Source of the DNA: Helicobacter sp. MIT 05-5294
GTDB taxonomy: Bacteria > Campylobacterota > Campylobacteria > Campylobacterales > Helicobacteraceae
Assembly (NCBI RefSeq): GCF_000765675.1
Contig: NZ_JRPA02000007.1
Span: forward strand, 41,626 to 105,625
Reading direction: 5' to 3'
Length of the DNA: 64,000 nt
The position numbers and the translations under genes are program-made. Within the stretch, counting starts at the first letter, position 1. Each line of letters opens with the position of its first letter. Of this stretch, positions 26,636-36,368 are shown piece by piece. Under the pieces are notes generated by a model that searched no databases, was not told the DNA's origin, and worked only from the letters and a program-made list of their open reading frames with translations.

Positions 26636-27501
26636 TCAAAATCTCCCCAATGGAATTTTTCTTTGAGAATCTTAAAATAATCCCAATGCGCATTATGAAT
26701 CAATTTAACGCCATTGCTAGGCACACGAATAGAGATTTTTTGACCGAATTTTAAAGGCTTACTTTCTTGCCCATCAATAATCACATTACAACGACCCTCT
26801 TCGCCAAGCTCCACTTGCACTTCAAAACTACTTGGTAAAATCAGCGGACGCTGTGTCAGAGAGTGCGCACAAATAGGCGTCAAAAGAAGATTGTGAGAAA
26901 AAGGATAAACCACCGCACCCCCCGCGCTAATGTTATACGCGGTAGAACCTGTGGGAGTTGCAACAATCAATCCATCACCATAATATGCGTTAAAGTATTC
27001 CCCATCAATGTAGGCTTTGAGATAAATCATGGAGGTTTCATCAAGACGCGTCAAAATAATATCATTCAACGCAAAAAAACTCGCACTAGAATTTGTCTCA
27101 TCTTGTATTTTGCCCTCTAGCATAATATGGTTTGCAATACGATAATCTCCGCTTTTTAAATGGGGCAGAAAGGAAGCGACTTCATCTCTTTGCAAATCTG
27201 TAAGAAATCCTAAATGCCCCATATTAATCCCTAAAATAGGCTTACCGAATGCGAAAGACCTTCGCGCAGTAGAAATTAATGTGCCATCTCCACCAATAGA
27301 AATGAGCGCATCGCATTGTTCGCATAATTCATTGAAATTCAATCCGCGCATACCAATCATTCCCGCACTTAAGGAATCCAAAATAACACGGAATCCCAAA
27401 TCCAAAGCGAGACTTTGAAATTCTAAGAAATAGGCTTTTAGTTCCGGTGTGGAGGGGCGCAAAAAAACGCCCAAAGTGTGAATGGAGGGATTGCAGCTCA
27501 T
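26632..27501 (-). CDS. nadK: NAD kinase
   Basis: Phosphorylates NAD to NADP. The 289-residue protein contains the GGDGT motif at residues 70-74, the NMGHLGFLTDL segment, and the GDGLIVATPTGSTAYNISAGG motif cluster that binds NAD. I start at the ATG of MSCNPSIHTLGVF, which lies one base after the TAA of the upstream gene; a TTG four codons further up is less likely. It is followed by recN with a four-base overlap, the same order as in H. pylori. Confidence 0.95.
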   Translation of the reverse strand: MSCNPSIHTLGVFLRPSTPELKAYFLEFQSLALDLGFRVILDSLSAGMIGMRGLNFNELCEQCDALISIGGDGTLISTARRSFAFGKPILGINMGHLGFLTDLQRDEVASFLPHLKSGDYRIANHIMLEGKIQDETNSSASFFALNDIILTRLDETSMIYLKAYIDGEYFNAYYGDGLIVATPTGSTAYNISAGGAVVYPFSHNLLLTPICAHSLTQRPLILPSSFEVQVELGEEGRCNVIIDGQESKPLKFGQKISIRVPSNGVKLIHNAHWDYFKILKEKFHWGDFE

Positions 27502-27502
27502 T

Positions 27503-28399
27503 TTATTCCACAAAATAAGCTTTGATACTATAACCGCGTTTGTTTTCTAGCTGTAAGCTTGGACCCTCAAAAACAACCGCATTAGGAAGTTTATCATTAA
27601 TCGCACGAATCGCATTCCAAGCACGGAAACTTGCCAACCCTTCTTGTTTAAGCTCTGGAGATAATCCACGATAAGGATTCGTATCTACGATTCCTTGCAC
27701 TTCAAAGGCGACCACGCGTTTGTCTGCTTGTAGCTCTTTATCTACTTTTGTCGCGATAGAAAGTAAGCAGCTTTGCGGAATCTCCCACGACCCAATATTC
27801 ATAGAAAAGCATTCCGTGATGATTTGCTTTTTAGGTTTAATCGTATAACGCAATCTTGTAGTCGTGCTAGATTCCACACTACGCGCATTTTGCATTTCTT
27901 TGACAGAGAGGCTTAAGCCATCTACGGATTGTGCGAGAGAGGCGAGTTCTTTTTCTTTTTGATAAAGTGCCTCTTGAAGCCGCGCAATCTCCTCATCTTT
28001 TGCGGTTTGCACTGCTTGGGTTGTAAAGTCCCCCTGCGATTCTATGATAGGTGCTTGAGTTGGCTTTGTTTGGAATCCCAAAAGATTCTGCACTTTGTTT
28101 AGCAACGCTTCCCCGCTAGGCTGTGTTAAAAAATAATATCCGCCTCCAAAAATCAAGGCGACAAGCACGATTAGTAAAAACAAATAAGCCAAAAAACGAC
28201 CTTTGCTACTAGATTCTTCAATATCTCCTAAAGAATATTCAATCGGCTTACTTTGCTCGGATTTTGGTGTTGTTTGGGATTCTGCTTTGGGTTCTTCTTT
28301 AAACTCTTCAAAGGTATCAAAAATATCTTCGGGAATCGTGGCAGAAAAACTATCAAGATTGGAATCAGTTTGGTTTTGTGTTGTATTAGACATTTGCAC
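27503..28399 (-). CDS. Single-pass membrane protein with periplasmic coiled coil, function unknown
   Basis: The 298-residue protein has an acidic cytoplasmic N-terminus of about 65 residues, one transmembrane helix (FLAYLFLLIVLVALIFGGGYYF), a coiled-coil stretch of about 50 residues (EEIARLQEALYQKEKELASLAQ) and a C-terminal domain with two or more cysteines. That last domain includes a segment resembling the OmpA-like pattern seen in envelope proteins (KQEGLASFRAWNAIRAIN), but I would not call it a member. It sits between the J-domain gene and nadK, three bases after the former. Start could be Met1 or Met3. Confidence 0.7.
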   Translation of the reverse strand: MQMSNTTQNQTDSNLDSFSATIPEDIFDTFEEFKEEPKAESQTTPKSEQSKPIEYSLGDIEESSSKGRFLAYLFLLIVLVALIFGGGYYFLTQPSGEALLNKVQNLLGFQTKPTQAPIIESQGDFTTQAVQTAKDEEIARLQEALYQKEKELASLAQSVDGLSLSVKEMQNARSVESSTTTRLRYTIKPKKQIITECFSMNIGSWEIPQSCLLSIATKVDKELQADKRVVAFEVQGIVDTNPYRGLSPELKQEGLASFRAWNAIRAINDKLPNAVVFEGPSLQLENKRGYSIKAYFVE

Positions 28400-28402
28400 T
28401 CC

Positions 28403-29212
28403 TTATGCCACGCGTTTGAAATTAGACTTTATATTTTCATACGCTTCGTTGATTAAGCGGAATTTCTCCGCATAGCCATCAATGATTTTTTTATCCTGCC
28501 CATAGACATTATCAGGGTGATAGATTTTAGCAAGTTCTATGTAGCGATTCTTCACGCATTCAAAATCATCATTATAACCACAACCAAGAATCTTATAACT
28601 CTTTTTTAAGATTTTTTCTTCTTTGGTTAAATACTCATCAAAGCATTCAAAGGTATTGTGTGTTTTGAATGTTTCATAATCAAAATCTAGCACGATATTA
28701 TGAATGACTTTCACCGAAAGTGCGCCAATGAGCTTTTCCCAAAAGTAAGGGCTACTAGAATCCAAAAAAACTTCTTGCTTTGTGAAGCTTAGCACAAAAT
28801 CTTGAAACAAAGAAGTTAAATAGCGTCTTGCCAAACGGCTAGGACGATTGAGTTTCAAACAAACTTGAGAATTATCAAACGAACTTTGAATAATTTGCAA
28901 AGAAACGATGATATGCTCTAGCATTGCGCGGTGTTCAATCATCTTAATACGAATCGGAAGATAGCTACTATCAATAATGGTTTGAAAATCCTCACTGCTT
29001 TCTTTGGCTTCCTCTTGCATTGCGACATGGTATGCCCAATTCAAAAAGTAGTCCTTTTTATAACGCTCCCCATCATCAAGAATAAGCACCGAGCTTGAGA
29101 GACGATAGGCTTTGGAAAAATGCTTATAAGCAAAATCCACCGCGCGTTTTAGAAATTGCGATTCTTTTTCAATGCTGATTTGAATGTATGGCTCTAGGAG
29201 CTCTACTTTCAT
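28403..29212 (-). CDS. J-domain (DnaJ-like) protein with C-terminal J domain
   Basis: A 269-residue protein in which the J domain sits at the end, residues about 205-269, with the invariant HPD at 232-234 in AKIYHPDNVYG and a following helix. That layout resembles DjlA, in which the J domain is C-terminal. The first 200 residues form an alpha-helical region without a recognisable motif. It should stimulate a DnaK-type ATPase and target it to a client that the N-terminal region binds. The position directly after two dynamin-like GTPase genes suggests membrane-associated work, which is inference. Confidence 0.85.
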   Translation of the reverse strand: MKVELLEPYIQISIEKESQFLKRAVDFAYKHFSKAYRLSSSVLILDDGERYKKDYFLNWAYHVAMQEEAKESSEDFQTIIDSSYLPIRIKMIEHRAMLEHIIVSLQIIQSSFDNSQVCLKLNRPSRLARRYLTSLFQDFVLSFTKQEVFLDSSSPYFWEKLIGALSVKVIHNIVLDFDYETFKTHNTFECFDEYLTKEEKILKKSYKILGCGYNDDFECVKNRYIELAKIYHPDNVYGQDKKIIDGYAEKFRLINEAYENIKSNFKRVA

Positions 29213-29266
29213 AAACCTTCCTTAAATCTTTCCTAATTTACGCCTTTTTTAGGCTTTCAAAACACA

Positions 29267-31336
29267 CTAAGCAATTCCGATTCCACTTTTTAATTCTGAA
29301 GCATTAATGCGCTTTAATTCGTGTTTAATCGCTTCAAGATTCTTTGTAATTTTAGCCATTTCTTGCTTAAGTTCAAAGGAAACTTGCGCAATAAGCTGGA
29401 TTTTTTCTTGCGTGGTTTGTTCGTTTTGATTTAAAAACTGCGCGTAAGTTTTTTTGAGACAATTCATCGGACCAAAAAGCCTTGCTTGGAATTGTTCAAA
29501 GCAAAACGACTCATTCAAACTCTCACGCACATTTCCCAAAGTCGGATTAAACAAAGCAAATTCTTCTTGATTTTCGCTATGCTTAGCAATCGCGTTTTTA
29601 ATCTTCAAATCCAAAGATTTAAGCGTCAAATCAATCGCATTATTGTAGTTTAGTGAGAGGAAATTGCTTAGCACATTTAATTCACTGCGCAAATAAGAAG
29701 TTGCCACCAAAGCATTTTTATTAAAATCATCAAGCAGATTCTCATAACAATTCTGCGCAAACTCGTGCATTGCGCTTAAAGCCTCACTTTGTGGTGCGAC
29801 AAGATAGAGTTCAATCCTCTTGGGTGCTTCGTGTTGCCAATGCGCCAATTCTGACTTTAGAGATTCTGTGTTTTGCGCGATAGATTGGACAAACAAATCC
29901 AAGAAGTTCTTAATTTGCACACTTAATGCCTTGTAATTTTTCACCAACTGCGTATCTTGGTTTTGCAACTCTATGCGGATTTTCTCTAAGGGCAAAACCA
30001 CGACTTCTTTGGCGATTGCAACCGATTTGCTTCCCAAAAGACGCTTTTGCGTTTGAGTGAAATGTAACGCGTTTTTCTCCAAAGCATTAAAGATTCTCTG
30101 CGCCAAAGTATCCAACCACAAATCCAATCCAATATACAAATCATTGAATCTTTTTTGTTCTTTTTCTTGTGAAATAGCGCAATTTGTAATGTATTTTTTA
30201 AGATTCTCTTCCAAAACCTTTTGGAGATTCCAATAACATCGGTTAATCTTATGGTATTGCAAATGCAACAAAATGTGCATTTCGCGCAACTTTTTAAGTG
30301 TGCTATAAGATTTTGCAAAACTCGCCTTAGGCTTAATGGTTTGGTTTAGAAAATCAAAAATCAAAGGCATATTAGAATCCTGCATCAGCTTAGCGGAATT
30401 TTGAGAATTTAGGGATTCCAACGCATCTTTGATTTTATCTTGCGTAGCTTGATAAGCTAAATTTAGGGATTCTAAAGTCTCTTGTGTATTTTGAGATTCC
30501 TTTGCCTCATCAGAAGCTTGAAGTGCTAAGCCTTGAATCCCTTGTGCAAACTCTAAAAGCTTTGTTTCAAGGAGTTTTTGTGGGGTGTTTAATCGCGCAT
30601 TTAATGCGAGTTTTGCAGAAATTGGAATCACCGCAGAAAAAATCCCTTCAAAGGCGACTTTTGCATATTCTAAACTCGTTTGCACTTCTTTTTCGTCTTT
30701 TAATCTATCCTTTTGATTCAGCACACAAAGGCTTTTTTGGGCAAAATGCGTGATAAATTCCTTAAGTAATGCTTTTTCGCTATTTTTTCCCGCATTATCA
30801 ATCAAAGTCAGCCAAATAATCCCATCTACATCTTCTAGGATTTTCATCGTCGTATGCGTATCATCGGAATTTTGGGAGTTAAAGCCCGGCGTATCTAGGA
30901 AATTAATTTCTTTTAGCGACAAAATCGGCGCATAAAGGCAAAAATGATGAATGTTTTGGGAGTTTTCGCGTGAGAGCTTATGCAAGAAATCCACATTTTG
31001 CAGAACCTTGCGCCCGTCTTTATAAAGAATCTCTAAAATATAATCCTCTCCATAGCAGATTTTGCAAACCTTTGAAGTAATAGGCGTAATGCCTGTTGGT
31101 AAAATATCTTGCCCCAAAAGCGCGTTTAAAAAGGTGCTTTTACCACTTGAAAATTGCCCAATCACTGCGATTTGCATTGGCTCATTTTCTTTTTGTTCCA
31201 AATTTTCAAAAAAGCTTAACGAATAATCGTTGGGATTAAGATGATTGAGACATTCTAAAATCAGCTTTTGTGTTGGAGATTTTTGCGCGATTTTTGCTTG
31301 TAAGTGTTCGCATTCTTGAATATATTGTTTAAGCAT
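29267..31336 (-). CDS. Dynamin-like GTPase, second of a tandem pair
   Basis: A 689-residue bacterial dynamin-like protein. The GTPase motifs are G1 GQFSSGKST at residues 60-68, a G2 threonine in LPTGITPITSK, G3 DTPGFNS and G4 NQKD. A long helical stalk follows, with hydrophobic stretches near the C-terminus that could touch membrane. I start at the ATG of MLKQYIQECE because AAGGAG lies six bases upstream; that ATG overlaps the stop of the first dynamin gene by eight bases (ATGCTTAA). Campylobacter jejuni encodes a similar tandem pair reported to form a mixed complex. Confidence 0.88.
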   Translation of the reverse strand: MLKQYIQECEHLQAKIAQKSPTQKLILECLNHLNPNDYSLSFFENLEQKENEPMQIAVIGQFSSGKSTFLNALLGQDILPTGITPITSKVCKICYGEDYILEILYKDGRKVLQNVDFLHKLSRENSQNIHHFCLYAPILSLKEINFLDTPGFNSQNSDDTHTTMKILEDVDGIIWLTLIDNAGKNSEKALLKEFITHFAQKSLCVLNQKDRLKDEKEVQTSLEYAKVAFEGIFSAVIPISAKLALNARLNTPQKLLETKLLEFAQGIQGLALQASDEAKESQNTQETLESLNLAYQATQDKIKDALESLNSQNSAKLMQDSNMPLIFDFLNQTIKPKASFAKSYSTLKKLREMHILLHLQYHKINRCYWNLQKVLEENLKKYITNCAISQEKEQKRFNDLYIGLDLWLDTLAQRIFNALEKNALHFTQTQKRLLGSKSVAIAKEVVVLPLEKIRIELQNQDTQLVKNYKALSVQIKNFLDLFVQSIAQNTESLKSELAHWQHEAPKRIELYLVAPQSEALSAMHEFAQNCYENLLDDFNKNALVATSYLRSELNVLSNFLSLNYNNAIDLTLKSLDLKIKNAIAKHSENQEEFALFNPTLGNVRESLNESFCFEQFQARLFGPMNCLKKTYAQFLNQNEQTTQEKIQLIAQVSFELKQEMAKITKNLEAIKHELKRINASELKSGIGIA

Positions 31337-33749
31337 TTTCATCTCCTTGTATCGCGCTTTGCGTCGCATAAACTTGCAAGGCTTTAAAACATTGCAAAGA
31401 TTCTTCTATCGCGCCTTGGGCTTGTGCTAAAAGTTCTTCTTTTTGAGTTTTTTCTTGTGTGCTTTGCTTGGAGTTTTGCAAGGCATTTTCCAAAATCTTC
31501 GCTTTATTATCCAAATCCGCCTTTAAACTCGCTTCTAACGCTTCAAGGTTGCTTTGGAAATTTTCTATCAGTTTGGATTCTAGTGCTTTGCTTTGCTTGA
31601 TGATGAGTTCAAAAAACTCTACAAATCCTACTTCAAAATCCGCATTCAAAGCGACTTGAAGCTCGTTTTTTTGATTTTTGCCATATTTTTGCGCGGATTT
31701 GGCAATACGCCAAAAAAGCTTTAATGAAGTCTTTTTCAAGAAACTTTCATCAAAATGCAAATGAAAATTTCCTAGAAGATTGGAATCTTTCTCGCAAGAT
31801 TGCATCGCGCTTTCAAATTGGCTTTGGAGTTGGGTGATTTTCTTGTCCAAACTCTGTGTGCAAAAGCGCAAAACATCACTCAAAGCATCCTTTAATCCCA
31901 AATCTAAAATATTCTGCAACCGCTCATTACTCGGCGTTTTGCCCTTATCATAATCATAGACAATATCCGCGAAAATTCTCTCATTTAAGACGCTTTTCGA
32001 AACTTCTAGTTTTTGATTCAACTCTTTTTGCAAAGTAATCAAATAATCTTGTAGTTGTGTGGTTGCATTTTCTAGGGATTCTTTGGTTTGCTGCAGAGTT
32101 TTTAAGCTTTGTTCTTGTTCTATTTTGGCTTCTTGGATTAGATTTTGAATCTCACTTTCTTTAGCAAAAAGCAAACTTTTTTCTAAAATACACGCGGATT
32201 TAATGCTTTCAAAAACGCGTGAAAAACCTTGCGCACTTAGATAAACCAAGTCTTTTGCTTTGGTGCTATTGCTTCCTAATAAAGTTTGATTCAAATAAGC
32301 AAGGAGTGCATTAAAGTTAGAGGATTCCAAACTAAAGCCCAATTCTTTTGCTTTTTGTGGATTGGTTTGCACGAGCAGCGCAGGATAACTTGCAAGTGCG
32401 ATAAAATCTAGCCTTTGGAGCAAAATTTGCGCGTTTTGTTGGGACATATTTTGACTTAAACGCGCCCTAATGCTTTCTTTAGTGTAGTTTAGCGCGGATT
32501 CTAACTCTTTGGGTTCTAGCAGATCCGCGTGTGTTAGCAAAATCAAGATTCTTGAAATATTGGCATTTTGCAGAGTTTGCAAGATAAACTCCACATCAAT
32601 TTGCGTCGCGCTTTGTGCGGCATTCATCGCGTGGATTAGCAAATCACAACCCAAAATGTAGCCTTTCGTGATTTCCTCTCTTTGGACGATAGGATCATCA
32701 AGCCCGGGCGTATCTACGATTTCCACTTTGTTTTCTAAAAACTTCAAAGGCGTAAAAAGCGTCGTTTCTTTGATGAGATTGCACAAGCGGCTTGAATGGT
32801 TTGCCGATGTGTATTTGGGCAACTCTTCTAAGCTGATTTCAAGACTTTGTGTGGAATCTCGCACATATTTTTCCAAAAACTCCTTAAACTCTGTATTCGC
32901 TAACAACTCATCAAGCGCGGAATCTCCGATTGTGGATTGCAAATCCTCCCATTCTGCCTTATTCCAAAACTTCACACACGCACTTGGATTCTTCGCGTAT
33001 TTTAAAAGCGTCAAACTCGCAGTTTCTGGAATCGTAGAACTGCCTAAAATCTCTTGACCCAAAAGCGCGTTTAAAAGTGTGCTTTTGCCCGAGCTTAACA
33101 CGCCTGTAACTCCGATAGAAAAATGTTGGTTTTTAAGCTTCTCCAAAAGAGATTCCAACTCTTCTAAGCTTGAAGCGAAGTTTGGCAAATCTTGCAAATT
33201 TATCCCGCCTAACTCCTCGCGCTTTTGCTCCAACAACCTTAAGCTATTTCCTAAAAAGTCTTGTAAAAACTCGCCTTGTAAAAAATTCTCCCAAGAGGTA
33301 GAATCTTGTTTGGATTCTTGATTAGAATCCTCGCTTTCTTCTTGGATTTCTTGCTTTATAATTTCTTCTAAATGGGCTTTTACTTGCTCCACAAATGCAC
33401 CTTTTGCGATTTCTTTGGATTCTAATACATTTAAATTTTCTAGCACTTTTGCTAAAAGACTTTGGGTTGCTTTGGGTTGCTTTACAAAGGCTTTGTGGAT
33501 ACTTAAAAGCAAGGTATATTGCACTTGCAAGATTCCTTTAAAACTTAGAGTTTTACAATACTTTTCACAGAGATTTTGAAGTGTGGAGCTTTGCCAAAAG
33601 CTATTAAAGCTTTGACTATCAAGACTTAAGAAAATCGCGATAATCTCACTTGCTTGTTCGTTTTCTAAAATATGCAAATTCCCCAATGGCACGATTTCTT
33701 TAAATAGAGATTCAAAAAATTCTCCTAACGCATTTTTTTCTTGATTCAT
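31329..33749 (-). CDS. Dynamin-like GTPase, first of a tandem pair
   Basis: An 806-residue dynamin-like protein. An N-terminal helical region of about 200 residues precedes the GTPase domain, with G1 GVLSSGKST at 216-224, a G2 segment STIPETASLT, G3 DTPGLDDP and G4 THAD. A large coiled-coil stalk follows. The first 200 residues are longer than in the second protein, an asymmetry seen in paired bacterial dynamins. Its start overlaps the stop of the MFS gene by four bases, and its end overlaps the second GTPase gene, so the pair should be made together. The likely role is membrane remodelling or tethering. Confidence 0.88.
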   Translation of the reverse strand: MNQEKNALGEFFESLFKEIVPLGNLHILENEQASEIIAIFLSLDSQSFNSFWQSSTLQNLCEKYCKTLSFKGILQVQYTLLLSIHKAFVKQPKATQSLLAKVLENLNVLESKEIAKGAFVEQVKAHLEEIIKQEIQEESEDSNQESKQDSTSWENFLQGEFLQDFLGNSLRLLEQKREELGGINLQDLPNFASSLEELESLLEKLKNQHFSIGVTGVLSSGKSTLLNALLGQEILGSSTIPETASLTLLKYAKNPSACVKFWNKAEWEDLQSTIGDSALDELLANTEFKEFLEKYVRDSTQSLEISLEELPKYTSANHSSRLCNLIKETTLFTPLKFLENKVEIVDTPGLDDPIVQREEITKGYILGCDLLIHAMNAAQSATQIDVEFILQTLQNANISRILILLTHADLLEPKELESALNYTKESIRARLSQNMSQQNAQILLQRLDFIALASYPALLVQTNPQKAKELGFSLESSNFNALLAYLNQTLLGSNSTKAKDLVYLSAQGFSRVFESIKSACILEKSLLFAKESEIQNLIQEAKIEQEQSLKTLQQTKESLENATTQLQDYLITLQKELNQKLEVSKSVLNERIFADIVYDYDKGKTPSNERLQNILDLGLKDALSDVLRFCTQSLDKKITQLQSQFESAMQSCEKDSNLLGNFHLHFDESFLKKTSLKLFWRIAKSAQKYGKNQKNELQVALNADFEVGFVEFFELIIKQSKALESKLIENFQSNLEALEASLKADLDNKAKILENALQNSKQSTQEKTQKEELLAQAQGAIEESLQCFKALQVYATQSAIQGDENA

Positions 33750-34912
33750 ACTCGCTCCTTAAAAATCAAACGCATTTTATAAAACACCAATGCACTCAAA
33801 AACAAAATCCCGCTCAAAAACACACAAAGCACTTCCCAACCAAAATGATGATAAATAAAGCTTGGCATAGTCGTCCCAATCGTGCCTCCGGTATAATAAA
33901 ACGCGAGATACAAGCCATTTGTGATTCCTTTTTTGTCGCTGATAGAATTTACAACAGCTGATAAAACCGAATGCACGATAAACATTCCGATACAAATCAC
34001 AAAAACCGCGAAAAATAGCCACCAAAAGCTTCTTAAAAGCATAATCAAAGGCGCGATTCCAAAAATCACAAAGCCAAAAACAATTGCGCGTAAATCCCCA
34101 CCAAGCAATCGTTTAATGCGCCCTGCCAAAAGCGCGGTGATAATGCCAATAAGATAACCAAGATATAAGAATCCAATTTGCGCAGGGGTTATATCGGGAT
34201 TTAAGGCTTTGATTTCAAAAGGCATAAAATTCAATGCGCCTTGAAAGCAAAACAACACCAAAAAAGCCCCCATATAGAGGATTGCATACCGCTTGTCTTT
34301 AAGCAATTCTAAAACAATCTTTGGCGTGATTTTAGCATTTGCCATTTGAGAGCTTTGCGGGAGTTTATAGGAAAGAATCGCAACGATTAGCGTGGTGATT
34401 CCTAATGCGCCAAAAGTAAATTGCCACGAAGAAATAGAAGTGATAAACCCACCACCAACGCGCGAAAGCACACCACCAAAAACCGTGGAAGCGACATAAA
34501 CGCTGACATATTTTTGTATGTTTTGCGTCTTTACGCGCGTTAAAGTCGTTAAAGTCGCAGTTAGAGCCGCTGGAATCGCAAGAGCCTCAAACAAACGCAG
34601 AGATAAAAAGGTCTGATAATCTTGTGCGAAACACAGCCAACATTGCAAGATTCCAATCAAGCCCAAAGAAACAAACAAGACTTTGCGCGTATCAAATTTT
34701 TCTAGCAAATAACCATACACAATGGGCGCAAAAGCAAGTGCAAACAAAACCACAGAAGTAAAAAGCGTAACTTGCGCGATAGAGATTCCAAACTCCTCCA
34801 TAAAAAGAGGCTGCATGGGTTGCGTAATATAAAGGCTAGAAATCGTTACCATAGCACTTAACATTACGACAAACAAAATGTAATTTTTCACAATTTTTCC
34901 TAATTTTCCCAA
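33746..34912 (-). CDS. MFS transporter, drug:H+ antiporter type
   Basis: A 388-residue inner membrane permease with twelve hydrophobic segments. It shows the MFS loop motif in EKFDTRKVLFVSLGLIGIL after the second helix and repeated Gly-rich helix turns. The nearest relatives in general character are the AraJ/YnfM-like exporters. No substrate can be given. It is the first gene of the unit with the two dynamin-like GTPases, overlapping the first by four bases, which is an uncommon pairing. Confidence 0.85.
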   Translation of the reverse strand: MGKLGKIVKNYILFVVMLSAMVTISSLYITQPMQPLFMEEFGISIAQVTLFTSVVLFALAFAPIVYGYLLEKFDTRKVLFVSLGLIGILQCWLCFAQDYQTFLSLRLFEALAIPAALTATLTTLTRVKTQNIQKYVSVYVASTVFGGVLSRVGGGFITSISSWQFTFGALGITTLIVAILSYKLPQSSQMANAKITPKIVLELLKDKRYAILYMGAFLVLFCFQGALNFMPFEIKALNPDITPAQIGFLYLGYLIGIITALLAGRIKRLLGGDLRAIVFGFVIFGIAPLIMLLRSFWWLFFAVFVICIGMFIVHSVLSAVVNSISDKKGITNGLYLAFYYTGGTIGTTMPSFIYHHFGWEVLCVFLSGILFLSALVFYKMRLIFKERV

Positions 34913-35311
34913 ATGGTTAAATATTCTTAGAACTTTTATAAAATTTTAAAGCAAATTTGCTAAAGATTTTTTGAAATATGCGTTCTTGCGCGGATTTCAC
35001 TCGCGGAATCCATAATTTAAACAGCCCGCAATTCTACTATTTTCGTCATTGCGAACGAAGACGCAGCAATCCACAACTTCAACAACCATTCGCTTACTAG
35101 CCTACAATTCCACTACTTTGCCCTTGCAATCCTCACAATAACGCCCTAGCACAATCCTTTTGTTATTGTCAATAACAGATAAAAATCTTAAGCCTATAAT
35201 TCTTAAAAATTCAAATTAATAATTTTATAAATTCAACTTGTATTTATAATTTTTTGCTAAAATTTCCGCTTGATATTTAATCTATTTTATCATCTAAAGT
35301 TAGGAATCTCT
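34913..35311. other. Intergenic gap between the MFS gene and the MetF-like gene, with one repeat copy
   Basis: About 400 bases between divergent genes. It holds one degenerate copy of the dispersed CGTCATTGCG repeat and the promoters of both flanking genes, which I cannot place with confidence. I see no open frame worth calling. Confidence 0.6.
35043..35075 (+). repeat. Dispersed CGTCATTGCG repeat, short copy
   Basis: The copy reads CGTCATTGCGAACGAAGACG followed by CAGCAATCCA, matching the half-site pattern CGTCATTGCG...GCAATC found in five other gaps of this window. Confidence 0.6.
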
Positions 35312-36268
35312 ATGCAAAATTCTTTTAAAGCATCAAAATCTTACACGCAAGATTCTTTTTCAAGTGCACAAATAGAATCGTTTATAGAAAAATTATTAGG
35401 CAAAGAAAAATGCTTCACCTACGAGTTCTCCGCCCCTGCGAGTTTCAATCTCCAACCGCTTTTTGACAATCTTAAAAGCGAACATTTCATCGCTAAACTA
35501 GACGCATTTGTCTGCACAGATTCTCCATTGGGCAAACTCAAGCACAGCGCGATTCTTGCAAGTCTTAAGATTCAAAATACTTTCAAAATTCCAAGCATTA
35601 CAACCATTTCTATGCGGGACAAAAACACCCTCGCCCTACAAAGCGACCTTTTGGGTATGAATAGTTTGGATTTGCGCCTTATACTAGCACTCACAGGCGA
35701 TCCTTTAAGATTGGGCAACCAACCCCAAGCGAAAGGAGTTTTTGAAGGAAATAGTCTTTTGCTTCTTAGAATCATCAATGCACTCAACCAACAAAAAGAT
35801 ATTAATAGCGAAAATATCCACGGGGATTCCAAGCCCATTTATCCCTTTTGCGTTTTAAATTCTTATGCCAACAAAAAAGAAAATCTCTATCGCAAAATGC
35901 AAGAAAAAATCCAAAATGGCGCACAAGCGATTTTCACCCAACCCATTTATGACCCAAATATCGCGCAAGAGTTGTTGCAATGGTGCGAAGAAATCAACGC
36001 ACAATGCCAAACAAAATGCGTTTTAGTCTTTGGATTTTTCCCGATTTTTTCTTATAAGACCGCACTTTTTTTGCACCACAAATTACCCGGCGTTTTCGTC
36101 CCTCAAGATTGGCTTATACAAATGCAAGAAGCAAGTCTAAAAGGCACGGAATCTCAAGTGGGCTTAGAAAAAAACAAAATGCTTTTCCAAACACTCTATA
36201 AATTGCACCAAAAATTTCATTTTATGAGTGCCAATAAACCGGATTTGATTGAAAAAATCATTTGCTAG
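35312..36268 (+). CDS. MetF-like protein (methylenetetrahydrofolate reductase family)
   Basis: The 318-residue protein has the TIM-barrel pattern of MetF: YEFSAPASFN at the N-terminus (in place of FEFFPPK), ALTGDPLRLG at the folate-binding strand, and QPIYDP with the following helix in the second half. MetF reduces methylenetetrahydrofolate to methyl-THF for methionine synthesis. The match is distant, so the exact reaction is uncertain. The ATG at MQNSFKAS is preceded by AGGAAT and is preferred over an upstream frame extension. Confidence 0.7.
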   Translation: MQNSFKASKSYTQDSFSSAQIESFIEKLLGKEKCFTYEFSAPASFNLQPLFDNLKSEHFIAKLDAFVCTDSPLGKLKHSAILASLKIQNTFKIPSITTISMRDKNTLALQSDLLGMNSLDLRLILALTGDPLRLGNQPQAKGVFEGNSLLLLRIINALNQQKDINSENIHGDSKPIYPFCVLNSYANKKENLYRKMQEKIQNGAQAIFTQPIYDPNIAQELLQWCEEINAQCQTKCVLVFGFFPIFSYKTALFLHHKLPGVFVPQDWLIQMQEASLKGTESQVGLEKNKMLFQTLYKLHQKFHFMSANKPDLIEKIIC

Positions 36269-36368
36269 AGAATAAAAATTTGTAAAAATTATTTAATTTT
36301 TCAAAGAGAATTTGCTACACTTCAGTTTTATTTTGATACCAAAACCCAACAAATCTTTAAGGTGAGAA

